Of a stretch of DNA of 64,000 nucleotides, positions 50,405 through 58,467 are shown one piece after another. The stretch spans positions 3,549,001-3,613,000 of the forward strand of contig CP079108.1 in assembly GCA_019285715.1 (NCBI GenBank). Direction: 5' to 3'. The translations under genes and the position numbers were made by a program. The DNA comes from Sphingosinicellaceae bacterium. GTDB taxonomy: Bacteria; Pseudomonadota; Alphaproteobacteria; Sphingomonadales; Sphingomonadaceae. Below the pieces are notes generated by a model, which did not search any database, was not told the origin of the DNA, and worked only from the letters and a program-made list of their open reading frames with translations. Within the stretch, counting starts at the first letter, position 1. Each line of letters starts with the position of its first letter.

Positions 50405-51475
50405 GTGGATCGTCAGGTCCGGATTGAGAGGCCCGGATTGAACAGTCGACCAGCACGATCACCTTTGCGCGACTGGTCGATGACCGCCAAGGTGATGGTG
50501 GCGCTGGCGGTGGCGCTGCTACCGCCAGGCGTCGTCGCGGTCGGCGCGGCGCTCCGCAGCTACCAGGACGCCGTCGCCCACGGCGAAAGCAGCAGGCTTG
50601 GGCTGGCCCAGGCGCTGTCCATCGCCCTGCCGATCCTGATGTGGTTCGCGGCGCTGGCGATCGGCTGGATCATTGCGCGCCACCTGATTGTCAGGCCGCT
50701 GACCCAGATGCGCGATGCCGTCGAGAATTATACCCGCGGCGACAAGGACGTGCGACTGTCGGGGCAGCGCTTCTTCAGTCGGGAGGTCGCCGAACTCGCC
50801 GCCGCATTCGATAGCCTCGCCGACGATATCAAGGTCCACGATGCCGAACTGGTCGCGTCCCTGGTCGAGCAAAAGCGCCTGACCCGCGAGGTCCATCACC
50901 GGGTCAAGAACAACCTCCAGATCGTCTCGAGCCTGCTCTCTATCCAGTCACGCGACGCCGCCAGCGCCGAGGTCGCGCACGCCTATGCCGTCGTTCAGGC
51001 CCGGGTTGCGGCGCTCGCCGTCGTGCACCGCTGGATGTACGAGTCGGATGCGCCGGGCGACACCCACGGCGTCGACCTGAAGGCCCTGGCCACCGACCTT
51101 GCTGCCGGGCTCGAGCAGAGTCTGGCGGCCAGCGAGCAGATCAACGTCAGTATCGTGCCGCATGTGGAGCGGCTGTTCGTCAGCCAGGACACCGCCGTGC
51201 CGCTCGCCTTCCTGATCACCGAGCTGATCAGTTGCGCAGCGCGCAGCAGCGCACCCGATGCGCTCGCGGCGACAGTCTCGGCATCACAATTCGATGGCCG
51301 GGCAGTGTTGACCATCGCTGCGCGGGTGTTCGTCGGCGGAGACATTCTCGCCGCAGGGCGCACTCATCCAAGCAGCCGCATCGTCGGGGGGATGGCCCGG
51401 CAATTGCGCACGCCGCTTGTGCATGACCCAGTCGCGGGCAGCTACGCCATCGCCTTTACGCTGCCCGCGCAGTAG
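50405..51475 (+). CDS. phyP: PhyP-like membrane HisKA_2 sensor protein with degenerate ATPase domain
   Basis: A 356-residue membrane protein: helices at about 28-50 and 71-92 with a short periplasmic loop, HAMP (about 92-145), and a HisKA_2 domain with LTREVHHRVKNNLQIVSSLL (His164). The ATPase domain is degenerate. The N-box reads LITELISCAARS, lacking both asparagines, and the glycine boxes are lost (VFVGGDILAAG, SRIVGGMARQL). This fits PhyP, the negative regulator and presumed phosphatase of PhyR in Sphingomonas, better than an active kinase. The GTG at 50405 is two bases after nepR. Confidence 0.83.
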   Translation: MDRQVRIERPGLNSRPARSPLRDWSMTAKVMVALAVALLPPGVVAVGAALRSYQDAVAHGESSRLGLAQALSIALPILMWFAALAIGWIIARHLIVRPLTQMRDAVENYTRGDKDVRLSGQRFFSREVAELAAAFDSLADDIKVHDAELVASLVEQKRLTREVHHRVKNNLQIVSSLLSIQSRDAASAEVAHAYAVVQARVAALAVVHRWMYESDAPGDTHGVDLKALATDLAAGLEQSLAASEQINVSIVPHVERLFVSQDTAVPLAFLITELISCAARSSAPDALAATVSASQFDGRAVLTIAARVFVGGDILAAGRTHPSSRIVGGMARQLRTPLVHDPVAGSYAIAFTLPAQ

Positions 51476-51480
51476 GGCCT

Positions 51481-51954
51481 CTACAGCGCGACGTGCGTCA
51501 CTTCGCCACCGCTCGGCGGCTTCTGGGTGATATTCGCCGCGGCAACCTGGAACAGCTGGACGAGCTTGTTCGGCTCATCCCACAGCGTCGCGTGCGACGG
51601 CGTCACCTCGATCAGCGCGGTCGTCGGCGCCTCAGGACCCTCGGGCATCCACGCCTCGGCGAACGGCGACCACAGTTGCTTCGCCTTGGCGGCATCGCGG
51701 ACCACACGGGCCTTGCCGGTGACCGAGACCCAGCTGTTGGCACCATGCGCGCCGAACGAGACGTTGATGTCGGAGTCGTCGGCGATCTCGGTGGTCTTGC
51801 TGCTGTCGATGCGGGTGATGAACCAGAGTTTTCCTGCCTCACGATCGACGCTGGCGCTCATCGGCCGGCTCTCCAGGCCCTGCGGCCCGCTCGTCGTCAG
51901 CATTCCGGTGCGGATATCCTTGATGGTATCCCAAAGCTTTTCGCGGTCGTCCAC
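51481..51954 (-). CDS. General stress protein 26-like pyridoxamine 5'-phosphate oxidase family protein
   Basis: A 157-residue split-barrel flavin-binding protein (DIRTGMLTTSGPQGLESRPM, GKLWFITRIDSSKTTEIADD, NSWVSVTGKARVVRD). The family is typically induced by general stress; the catalytic role is unclear. It is convergent with the PhyP-like gene at six bases' distance. A GGAAC motif with near-consensus -10 lies upstream (51987-52012), which fits membership in the EcfG regulon. Confidence 0.87.
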   Translation of the reverse strand: MDDREKLWDTIKDIRTGMLTTSGPQGLESRPMSASVDREAGKLWFITRIDSSKTTEIADDSDINVSFGAHGANSWVSVTGKARVVRDAAKAKQLWSPFAEAWMPEGPEAPTTALIEVTPSHATLWDEPNKLVQLFQVAAANITQKPPSGGEVTHVAL

Positions 51955-51986
51955 AAGCCGTCTCCCTATCGAAGTTACGGGCGACA

Positions 51987-52012
51987 GACGTTTAAGTCGT
52001 TACGGCGGTTCC
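51987..52012 (-). promoter_or_regulatory. Possible EcfG-type promoter of the stress PNPOx gene
   Basis: On the minus strand GGAAC (52012-52008), 17 bases, then CGTC (51990-51987). The -35 is perfect; the -10 differs from CGTT at the last base. The -10 is 33 bases from the start codon. Confidence 0.45.
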
Positions 52013-52082
52013 CGATTTTAATCGTGTGGTAGACGGCTTCCCGCAAATCCGCTTTGCCTACCGGAAATTCTCGATTGAGGGT

Positions 52083-52107
52083 GGAACCCTAACCTAGGTT
52101 ACCCGTT
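52083..52107 (+). promoter_or_regulatory. EcfG-type promoter in front of entericidin
   Basis: GGAAC (52083-52087), 16 bases, CGTT (52104-52107): a perfect EcfG consensus on the plus strand. It lies 185 bases before the entericidin ATG, implying a long structured leader. Confidence 0.75.
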
Positions 52108-52157
52108 CAACACGTCGGATAGCGGCATTTGCCCCCCCGCTCCCGCTATCCTCCCAA

Positions 52158-52197
52158 GGGCCCGGCGACATCATCCCCCCCGAATGTCGTCGGGCCC
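52158..52197 (+). other. Long hairpin in the entericidin leader
   Basis: GGGCCCGGCGACAT (52158-52171) pairs with ATGTCGTCGGGCCC (52184-52197), a 14-bp stem with one G-U pair and a C-rich 12-base loop. An A-run, not a T-run, follows, so it is not a classic terminator in the plus direction. A second smaller stem, CTGCGGA/TCCGCAG, lies near 52218-52242. It may be a 5' leader structure or the body of a small RNA made from the EcfG promoter at 52083. Confidence 0.5.
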
Positions 52198-52292
52198 ACA
52201 CTTCAAAAAAGTAAAAAATCGCCAGCCTGCGGAACATGCCTGCTCCGCAGGATTTGTTGCGTCGTCAACATGACGCATCTGGAGATTTACGC

Positions 52293-52433
52293 ATGAAGAA
52301 GTCCGCCATTCTCGCCACTGCCATGGTCGCTGCGCTCGGCCTTGCGGCCTGCAACACAGTCGCCGGCGCCGGCAAGGACGTGAGTTCGGCCGGCAAGGCG
52401 GTTACGAAGACGGCCAACGACGTCAAGAACTAG
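52293..52433 (+). CDS. ecn: Entericidin A/B family lipoprotein
   Basis: A 46-residue membrane lipoprotein: signal ILATAMVAALGLAAC with lipobox LAAC, then a small Gly/Ala/Lys-rich helix (AGKDVSSAGKAVTKTANDVK). Entericidins are stress-induced small lipoproteins of the toxin/antidote type in enterics, and in alphaproteobacteria are commonly part of the EcfG regulon, in line with the perfect promoter upstream. GGAGA stands nine bases before the ATG. Confidence 0.9.
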   Translation: MKKSAILATAMVAALGLAACNTVAGAGKDVSSAGKAVTKTANDVKN

Positions 52434-52442
52434 TCGACGGTT

Positions 52443-52472
52443 GCCGCTCTGGGGCAAACACTCCAGAGCGGC
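52443..52472. terminator. Hairpin between entericidin and the broken phospholipase gene
   Basis: GCCGCTCTGG (52443-52452) pairs with CCAGAGCGGC (52463-52472) around a 10-base loop, directly between two convergent gene ends. No T-run is present, so it is a candidate bidirectional, intrinsic-like terminator only. Confidence 0.5.
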
Positions 52473-54249
52473 CTATACGAGGTCGTCGGGCACGAACCAC
52501 GAAGGCCGCGCGAACCGCCGCGCCCGCGCCAGCTTATGCGGTACGATGAAGCCCTGCCGCGCAGCCGGTTCCAGCGACAGATTGGCCAGCCCTATGCGCC
52601 GCCATGTCGCCAGGCCTTTCTCCAACGCAATACCGCCGTCGGCCTCGCTGGCGAGTAATTGTGACCACGCCTGACGGCGAAACGCCGCGACGCCGGCAGC
52701 ATCTTCCCACAGCATCCCGAATTCGGTGTCCCAGCGCAGGCTGCGACCATTGATGTTCGCCGACGAAACCAATGCGTGCCGGTCGTCAGCGATCAGCAAC
52801 TTGGCGTGGAGGCAACTTGGCGTGGAGGTAGATCGTTCCCGCACCGAACACCGTGCCGCGATCCGCGACGAATTCCTTCTCCGCCTCGGTCGCAGCCGTC
52901 GGCCTGGCGAGCATGAACAGACCAACCCGGTCGCCGAGCGCCTTGGTCAGGACTTCGAGGTTGCGCATCTGCAGCCACTCGCCGTGCCGATGCGGAGTGC
53001 GCCGGTCGCCGTCGTAGGCGACCTCCTCCGGGGCGCTCGGCAGCACGACGATGACCTCGAGTTCGGGCCGCGCCCGTGCCCGCGCGACGATCCACCGGGC
53101 GGCGTCCTTGTAGCGGAAGAACTGTGCCTCGATGTAGAGCGAGCGCTCCGCGGCGCCGATCAATCGCCAGTGCGCATCGGCGATCTCCATCACCTGCGGG
53201 CGCGGCCCGACCGCAAACAGGCGGTGGTCGCGGCTCGAGACGGTGCGGACTGCCTGCACCGTCGCTTCGCCGACCGCCTCGGGTACCGGCGGCAGTGCGT
53301 CGATCGATGCCAGCGGGTCGAGAGCCAGGGCGCGGTCGGTGCCGCTCGTCCAGTGCTCGGCGATGGCGCGGAAGCGGGGCAGCTCGGCGTTCCAGCAATC
53401 GCGGAAGTGCGCCGCCGCGTCGACCACGGCGGGCCCTTCGACCGCGACGCTGAGGTCGTGCCAGGTCCGGTCGGCGCGCTGGCGGTGGCGCTTGTCGTCA
53501 TAGCGCCGCTCGTCGACATCGAGACCGCCGACGATCGCGGTGCGCCCGTCGATGACCGCGAACTTCTGGTGGTAGGTCGCGGGCCACAGCCGAGGCGCAT
53601 GGCCAAGGCGGAAGCGCGGCCGCCCCCTGGCATCAAGCCGGTGGTGCCGCCACAGCCCGGGGCGGACGCTGAGCAGCTCGGCAGGATTATCGGCCTCCGC
53701 TCCCATGCGCCGCAGAAGGCGCGCGATCTGGACGCCGACGACGATCCGCAGCAGTTGCCGCGTCCCGAAGCCAAGTTCGCCCTCGTGCTGGATGACGATG
53801 ATCTGCAGCCGCTCCTGCATCGCCTCGGGCAGCGTCGCGCTCATCGCCCGCAGCGTCCGGAAGGTCGACCACGAGCCGCCGTGGAGGTGGTCCGCCATGA
53901 TCGGCTCGAAGTCCGCGAGCAGCAGCCGGACCGTTACCCCCGCTTCGATGACGTGCCGGATCAGCGCGGTCCAGTCGCCGAGGCCAAGCGCCCTCGCCTC
54001 CGCTGAGCGCGTCGCGGTGTCGGGATCGAAGATCCGGAACGCCAGCCAGACCTGTCCGGTCGCGGCGAGGACCCGGCGTTCGAGGGCCGGATACATGTCC
54101 GCCGCCTCGATCAGCGGGGTGACGCGGTTGCCGGGCCGGGCCGGGAACAGCGGCCGCTCGAGCACGGTGCCGGGATCGCCGGCGCACACAAACAAGTTGC
54201 CGGGATCACCGGCGTTGACGAACAAGTTGCCGGGATCACCGGCATTCAC
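52473..54249 (-). pseudogene. Phospholipase D / cardiolipin synthase-like gene, frameshifted
   Basis: Two HKD motifs mark the PLD family: YHQKFAVIDGRTAIVGGLD in the first half and LHAKLLIADDRHALVSSANI in the second. The second lies in a different frame. Upstream reading ends as LHAKLPPRQVADR then stop. The shift is caused by a 16-bp tandem duplication at 52797-52828; removing one copy restores a single frame of 586 residues to the stop at 52473. The start is uncertain: GTG 54249, or GTG 54300 overlapping tatC. The first piece keeps only one HKD, so activity is probably lost unless the tract reverts. Confidence 0.85.
52797..52828. repeat. 16-bp tandem duplication causing the frameshift
   Basis: CAACTTGGCGTGGAGG occurs twice without a gap (52797-52812, 52813-52828). 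Sixteen bases is not a multiple of three, so the duplication shifts the frame of the phospholipase gene exactly inside its second HKD motif. Such tracts can contract by slippage. Confidence 0.92.
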
Positions 54250-54256
54250 GATCAGG
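54167..54256. repeat. Three 30-bp tandem repeats at the phospholipase N-terminus
   Basis: Three consecutive 30-base units beginning [TG]TGCCGGGATC[AG]CCGGCG (54167, 54197, 54227) encode a repeated decapeptide like NAGDPGNLFV on the minus strand. The units differ at a few bases. They lie at the extreme 5' end of the gene, before the conserved domain. Confidence 0.85.
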
Positions 54257-54265
54257 TCGGCCAAT

Positions 54266-55063
54266 CTATTCGGCGACGACCGGCAGTCGGGCTGCGTCAC
54301 GCGCGCGCCGCCGCTCGGTGAACCAGATTCCGATGATCGAGATTTCGTAGAGAATCACCAGTGGCACCGCGAGGGCGATCTGCGACCACAGGTCGGGCGG
54401 GGCCAGGATCGCGCCGACGATGGTCGCACCGACGATGGCGTAGCGCCGCGACTTGATCAGCTGCTGCCGTGTAATGATCCCGGCGCGTTCGAGCAGCATC
54501 AGCAGCACCGGCAGCAGGAACGCTACGCCAAATGCGATGATGAACTGCATGACCAGCGCGAGATAGTCGCCCATCGCCGGCAGGGCTTCCTGCGCCAGCC
54601 CGTTGCGGCCGCCATTGTGCTGGAAGCCCAGGAAGAACTTGAACGCGGTCGGCATGACCACGAAATACGCGAGGCTAGCGCCCATCGTGAACAGCACGGG
54701 CGTGGCGATCAGGAACGGCAGGAACGCGCGCTTCTCGCGCTTGTATAGGCCGGGCGCGACGAACGCCCACAACTGGTTGGCGATGACTGGGAAGGCGAGC
54801 ACGAAGGCGGCGAACAGCGACACCTTGATGTCGACGAAGAACGCCTCGTACAGCTTGGTGTAGATCAGTTTTCCGCCCGAGCCGGGACCGAACGCTACCG
54901 CCAAGGGTCGGACCAGGAAATCGAAGATTCGCTGAGACTGGGTAAAGGCGATGCCGAAGCCGATGATCAGCGCACCGATGCACCACAGCAGCCGCCGCCG
55001 CAGCTCGATCAAGTGATCCATGAGCGGCGCCTTGCTGGCGTCGATATCGGCGTCGTCGCTCAT
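54266..55063 (-). CDS. tatC: Sec-independent protein translocase TatC
   Basis: A 265-residue six-helix membrane protein, the twin-arginine signal receptor of the Tat translocon. It has the N-terminal MDHLIELRRRLLW motif, the conserved FAFPVIANQLWAF-like stretch (AFVLAFPVIANQLWAFVAPG) and LYKREKRAFLPF. It overlaps tatB by four bases (55060-55063) and is last in tatABC. The length is typical. Confidence 0.95.
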   Translation of the reverse strand: MSDDADIDASKAPLMDHLIELRRRLLWCIGALIIGFGIAFTQSQRIFDFLVRPLAVAFGPGSGGKLIYTKLYEAFFVDIKVSLFAAFVLAFPVIANQLWAFVAPGLYKREKRAFLPFLIATPVLFTMGASLAYFVVMPTAFKFFLGFQHNGGRNGLAQEALPAMGDYLALVMQFIIAFGVAFLLPVLLMLLERAGIITRQQLIKSRRYAIVGATIVGAILAPPDLWSQIALAVPLVILYEISIIGIWFTERRRARDAARLPVVAE

Positions 55064-55482
55064 GTTGCGGGGTGGACGGACGCGGGGTGAACCGGCGCGA
55101 GCGGCAACTCGGGCTCAGCGGCGCCGACGGTCGGAACTGCCTCGGACGCGGTCAGGTGCAGCTCGGGCAGCGCCTCGCTGGGCAGCGGCGGCTCCGGTAG
55201 CGGCCCCTCCGGCAGCGCCGTCATCGGCGTGGCGGTCATCAAGGATCCCGATGTCGCGGCGACGATCGCCGCGTTCTGCGCATCCCACTGCTTCTGCATT
55301 TCCTCGAGCTCGGACTCGCGCATCATCGTGTCGAAGCCGGCGCGGACATGGCGAGACATCGCGCGCGCCTTGCCGACCCACTGGCCGACGAAGCGCATGA
55401 CACGCGGCAAGTCCTTCGGGCCGATCACCACCAGGGCGACGACCGCGATGAACAGGAACTCGCTGCCGTCGATACCGAACAC
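55060..55482 (-). CDS. tatB: Sec-independent protein translocase TatB
   Basis: A 140-residue single-pass protein: helix FGIDGSEFLFIAVVALVVIG, the hinge GPKDLPRVMR, an amphipathic helix to about residue 60, then a Pro/Glu-rich tail. It binds Tat substrates with TatC. It lies 12 bases after tatA and overlaps tatC. Confidence 0.93.
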   Translation of the reverse strand: MFGIDGSEFLFIAVVALVVIGPKDLPRVMRFVGQWVGKARAMSRHVRAGFDTMMRESELEEMQKQWDAQNAAIVAATSGSLMTATPMTALPEGPLPEPPLPSEALPELHLTASEAVPTVGAAEPELPLAPVHPASVHPAT

Positions 55483-55494
55483 GGCTACTGGCCT

Positions 55495-55746
55495 TTAAGG
55501 GCGCGGTGCTTCGCCGGGAGTCGGCGCGGGAGCATGCACGACCGGCGGGGCGGGTGCGACCGGGGGCTGGATCTGCTGCGTCACCGTGGTCGTGGGCGCG
55601 GTCGGGTCTTCGGCAAGACCCTTCTTGAAGCTGTTGATACCCTTGGCGAAATCACCCATCAGGTCGGAAATCTTGCCGCGGCCGCCGAACAGCAGCATGA
55701 ACACGATAATGACCAGCAACCAGTGCCAGATGCTGAATGAACCCAT
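55495..55746 (-). CDS. tatA: Sec-independent protein translocase TatA
   Basis: An 83-residue pore-forming Tat subunit: membrane helix [20 protein letters not shown], the amphipathic helix [20 protein letters not shown], then a Pro/Ala/Thr-rich tail. The ATG at 55746 follows a purine-rich AGGAGTTTAC. First gene of tatABC and divergent from the acyl-CoA dehydrogenase. Confidence 0.95.
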   Translation of the reverse strand: MGSFSIWHWLLVIIVFMLLFGGRGKISDLMGDFAKGINSFKKGLAEDPTAPTTTVTQQIQPPVAPAPPVVHAPAPTPGEAPRP

Positions 55747-55875
55747 GACGTAAACTCCTTCGCCCCTCCGATATGGGGCCCGTGACGCGCGCTTTCTAGC
55801 GCAGCGACGCGGCCACGTCATCCGGCGCGTCACTGCGTACGGTAGCCATCGTCTTGCACGCCGCGCGGGCGTCGT

Positions 55876-55893
55876 GTTAACGTAAACGTCAAC
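55876..55893. promoter_or_regulatory. Candidate operator of the acyl-CoA dehydrogenase pair
   Basis: GTTAACGTAAACGTCAAC is an 18-base near-palindrome (arms GTTAACGT and ACGTCAAC, one mismatch) 22 bases before the dehydrogenase GTG. The ACGTxxACGT spacing resembles operators of LiuR (MerR type) and TetR-type regulators of acyl-CoA degradation in proteobacteria. No such regulator is in the window. Confidence 0.5.
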
Positions 55894-55915
55894 CAACCGC
55901 CTGGGGAGGCTGATC

Positions 55916-57136
55916 GTGGACCTGAATTTTTCGCCCGAGGACATCGCGTTTCGCGACGAGGTCCGCAGCTTCATCGCGGCGAACTACCCCGCCGGGCTCC
56001 GGCAGAAATCCGAAGAGGGCGAGGAGCTGGCGAAGGAGGATTTCCTCAGCTGGCACCGCGCGCTCGCCAAGCAGGGCTGGGCCGGCATCGCCTGGCCCAC
56101 GGAATACGGCGGCACCGGCTGGACCTCGGTCCAGAAGTACATCTTCGGGGAGGAGAGCGCCCGCGCCGACGCGATGCGGCTGCTGCCCTTTGGCCTCAAC
56201 ATGGTCGCGCCGGTGATCTGGACCTTCGGGACGCCCGAGCAGAAGGCGAAGCACCTGCCCGGCATCCTGTCGGGTGAGGTGTGGTGGTGCCAGGGCTATT
56301 CCGAGCCCGGCGCCGGCTCCGACCTCGCCTCGCTGCGCACCAAGGCCGAGCGCTTCACCGGCGACGACGGCAAGGAATATTACAAGGTCAACGGCCAGAA
56401 GACCTGGACGACGCTGGCCCAGCACGCCGACTGGGGCTTTTTCCTGGTCCGCACCAATTCCGAGGTGAAGGCGCAGGAGGGCATCAGCTTCCTTCTCATC
56501 GAAATGAAGACGCCGGGCATCACGGTCCGCCCGATCATCACGCTGGGCGGCGAGCATGAGGTCAACGAGGTCTGGCTCGAGGACGTCATCGTGCCGGTCG
56601 AGAACCGCGTCTACGAGGAAAACAAGGGCTGGACCTGCGCCAAGTTCCTGCTCGCCCACGAGCGCACCGGCATCGCGGGGGTCGCTGCCTCGAAGCGCGG
56701 CGTCGAGAAGATCAAGTCGATCGCGCGGACCGAGCTCGACAGCTTCGGCAGCGAGTCGAAGCCGCTGCTCGACAACCCGTTCTTCCGCCGCAAGGTCGCG
56801 GAACTCGAGATCGACTTGACCGCGCTCGAGTTCACCGAGCTGCGGACGCTGGCCGGCGAAAGCTCCGGCAAGGGCCCGGGGCCGGAGTCGAGCCTGCTCA
56901 AGATCAAGGGTACCGAAATCCAGCAGCGCATTACCGAACTCGCGCTGGAGGCGGTCGGCCACTACGGCGCGCCCTATTTCCGCGGCTTCGGCGAGGGTGA
57001 CAACGAGCACCCGATCGGTCCCGACTACAGCCACCGCGCCGCACCGACCTACTTCAACATGCGCAAGACGAGCATTTATGGTGGATCGAACGAGATCCAG
57101 CGCAACATCATCGCGAAGATGGTGCTCGGGTTGTAA
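55916..57136 (+). CDS. Acyl-CoA dehydrogenase, first subunit of an adjacent pair
   Basis: A 406-residue FAD-dependent acyl-CoA dehydrogenase ([80 protein letters not shown]). The sequence is of the type found as the larger member of heteromeric dehydrogenases for branched or ring-bearing acyl-CoAs. The GTG at 55916 has GGGGAGG upstream. It is followed by a second, shorter dehydrogenase on the same strand. Confidence 0.93.
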   Translation: MDLNFSPEDIAFRDEVRSFIAANYPAGLRQKSEEGEELAKEDFLSWHRALAKQGWAGIAWPTEYGGTGWTSVQKYIFGEESARADAMRLLPFGLNMVAPVIWTFGTPEQKAKHLPGILSGEVWWCQGYSEPGAGSDLASLRTKAERFTGDDGKEYYKVNGQKTWTTLAQHADWGFFLVRTNSEVKAQEGISFLLIEMKTPGITVRPIITLGGEHEVNEVWLEDVIVPVENRVYEENKGWTCAKFLLAHERTGIAGVAASKRGVEKIKSIARTELDSFGSESKPLLDNPFFRRKVAELEIDLTALEFTELRTLAGESSGKGPGPESSLLKIKGTEIQQRITELALEAVGHYGAPYFRGFGEGDNEHPIGPDYSHRAAPTYFNMRKTSIYGGSNEIQRNIIAKMVLGL

Positions 57137-57138
57137 TG

Positions 57139-57260
57139 TCTACCCTCTCCCCTTGAGGGGGAGGGACAGGTCGCACGTGCGACCAGGGTGAGGGTTCGCG
57201 CCCCGCCCCCTCATCCTGGCGCGAAGGCGCCTGTCCCTCCCCCTCAAAAGGAGAGGGAAG
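57139..57260. repeat. Family 2 palindromic repeat, long copy
   Basis: TACCCTCTCCCCTTGAGGGG ... GTCGCACGTGCGACCAGGGT, then the complementary half GCCTGTCCCTCCCCCTCAAA with GGAGAGGGAA, fill the gap between the two dehydrogenase genes. The arms pair over most of the 122 bases, so the transcript would carry a large stem between the two cistrons. Confidence 0.78.
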
Positions 57261-57279
57261 TATTCTCGGGGACCGACAC

Positions 57280-58407
57280 ATGGATTTCAACTTCAGCGAC
57301 GAGCAGACTATGGTCCGCGACTCGGTCGCGCGCTACCTCGCCGATACCTACGATTTCGAGACCCGGATGAAGACCGTGCAGGGCGAGGCCGGCTGGAACC
57401 CCGCGGTATGGAAGGCCTTCGCCGAGGAGCTTGGTATCCTGGGTGCATCGTTCTCGGAGGCCCACGGCGGCCTCGGCGGCGGCGCGATCGACAACATGGT
57501 CATCATGGAGGAGATCGGCAAAGCGCTGGTCATCGAGCCGTATCTGTCGACTGTCGTCATCGGCGGCGGCTTCCTGAAGGCGGCCGGTGGCGCGCTGGCG
57601 GACACAGTCATCCCGCAGATCATCGCGGGCGAGGCGATCATCGCCTTCGCCTACGCCGAGCCGCAGGGCCGCTACAATCTCGCTGACCTGCGCACCACGG
57701 TGAAGCCCGACGGCGACGGCTTCACCCTCAATGGCCACAAGGCGGTCGTCCGCGACGCGCCGTTTGCGACCCATTTCATCGTCACCGCGCGCGGCAGCGG
57801 CGGCCAGCGCGACCGTGATGGTGTTTCGGTCGTCCTGCTCGCGGCGAATACGCCCGGTATCACCCGCCGCGACTACCCGACCGTCGATGGGGGCCGCGCC
57901 TCGGAAGTCTATTTCGAGAACGTCCACGTGCCCGCCGAAGCCTTCATCGGCACCCATGGTGCCGCGCTCGAGCTCGTCGAGCAGGTCGTCGACGAGGCCA
58001 TCGCAGCGGTCTGTGCCGAGGGTGCGGGCGTCATGCGCCGCCTTCACGAGGGTACTCTCGACTACGCCCGCCAGCGCAAGCAGTTCGGCAAGGCGATCGC
58101 CGATTTCCAGGTGCTCCAGCATCGCATGGTCGACATGTTCATGGAGGTCGAGCAGGCGGTGTCGATGACGCTGATGGCGACGCTCCGTCTCGAGGACGCC
58201 GATCGCGGCAAGCACGTCTCGGCAGCCAAGAACAAGATCGCCCGCGGCATGCGCTTCACCGGCCAGGCCGCGGTCCAGATCCACGGCGGCATCGGCATTT
58301 CGAACGAGCTCGCAATCGGCCATTATTTCAAGCGCGGCACGATGATCGAGAGCCAGTTCGGCGACGGCGACTACCACCTCGCGCGCTTCGAAAGCCTGAT
58401 GGACTGA
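57280..58407 (+). CDS. Acyl-CoA dehydrogenase, second subunit of the pair
   Basis: A 375-residue acyl-CoA dehydrogenase relative (DFNFSDEQTMVRDSVARYLA, FAYAEPQGRYNLADLRTTVK, YARQRKQFGKAIADFQVLQH, QIHGGIGISNELAIGHYFKR). Neighbouring unequal pairs like this form alpha2beta2 enzymes in steroid and bile-acid side-chain degradation in actinobacteria and proteobacteria; heteromer formation here is inferred from adjacency and length. A palindromic repeat separates the two genes. Confidence 0.92.
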   Translation: MDFNFSDEQTMVRDSVARYLADTYDFETRMKTVQGEAGWNPAVWKAFAEELGILGASFSEAHGGLGGGAIDNMVIMEEIGKALVIEPYLSTVVIGGGFLKAAGGALADTVIPQIIAGEAIIAFAYAEPQGRYNLADLRTTVKPDGDGFTLNGHKAVVRDAPFATHFIVTARGSGGQRDRDGVSVVLLAANTPGITRRDYPTVDGGRASEVYFENVHVPAEAFIGTHGAALELVEQVVDEAIAAVCAEGAGVMRRLHEGTLDYARQRKQFGKAIADFQVLQHRMVDMFMEVEQAVSMTLMATLRLEDADRGKHVSAAKNKIARGMRFTGQAAVQIHGGIGISNELAIGHYFKRGTMIESQFGDGDYHLARFESLMD

Positions 58408-58467
58408 CATGGCGGGCGGCAGCGCGCCGCCGCCAACGCCCTGAACATCGATGCTACACGATCGGCG

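Noticed and set aside
54167-54256. 30-bp tandem repeat considered as a short CRISPR array
   Set aside because: Units are contiguous without spacers and in phase with a coding frame.
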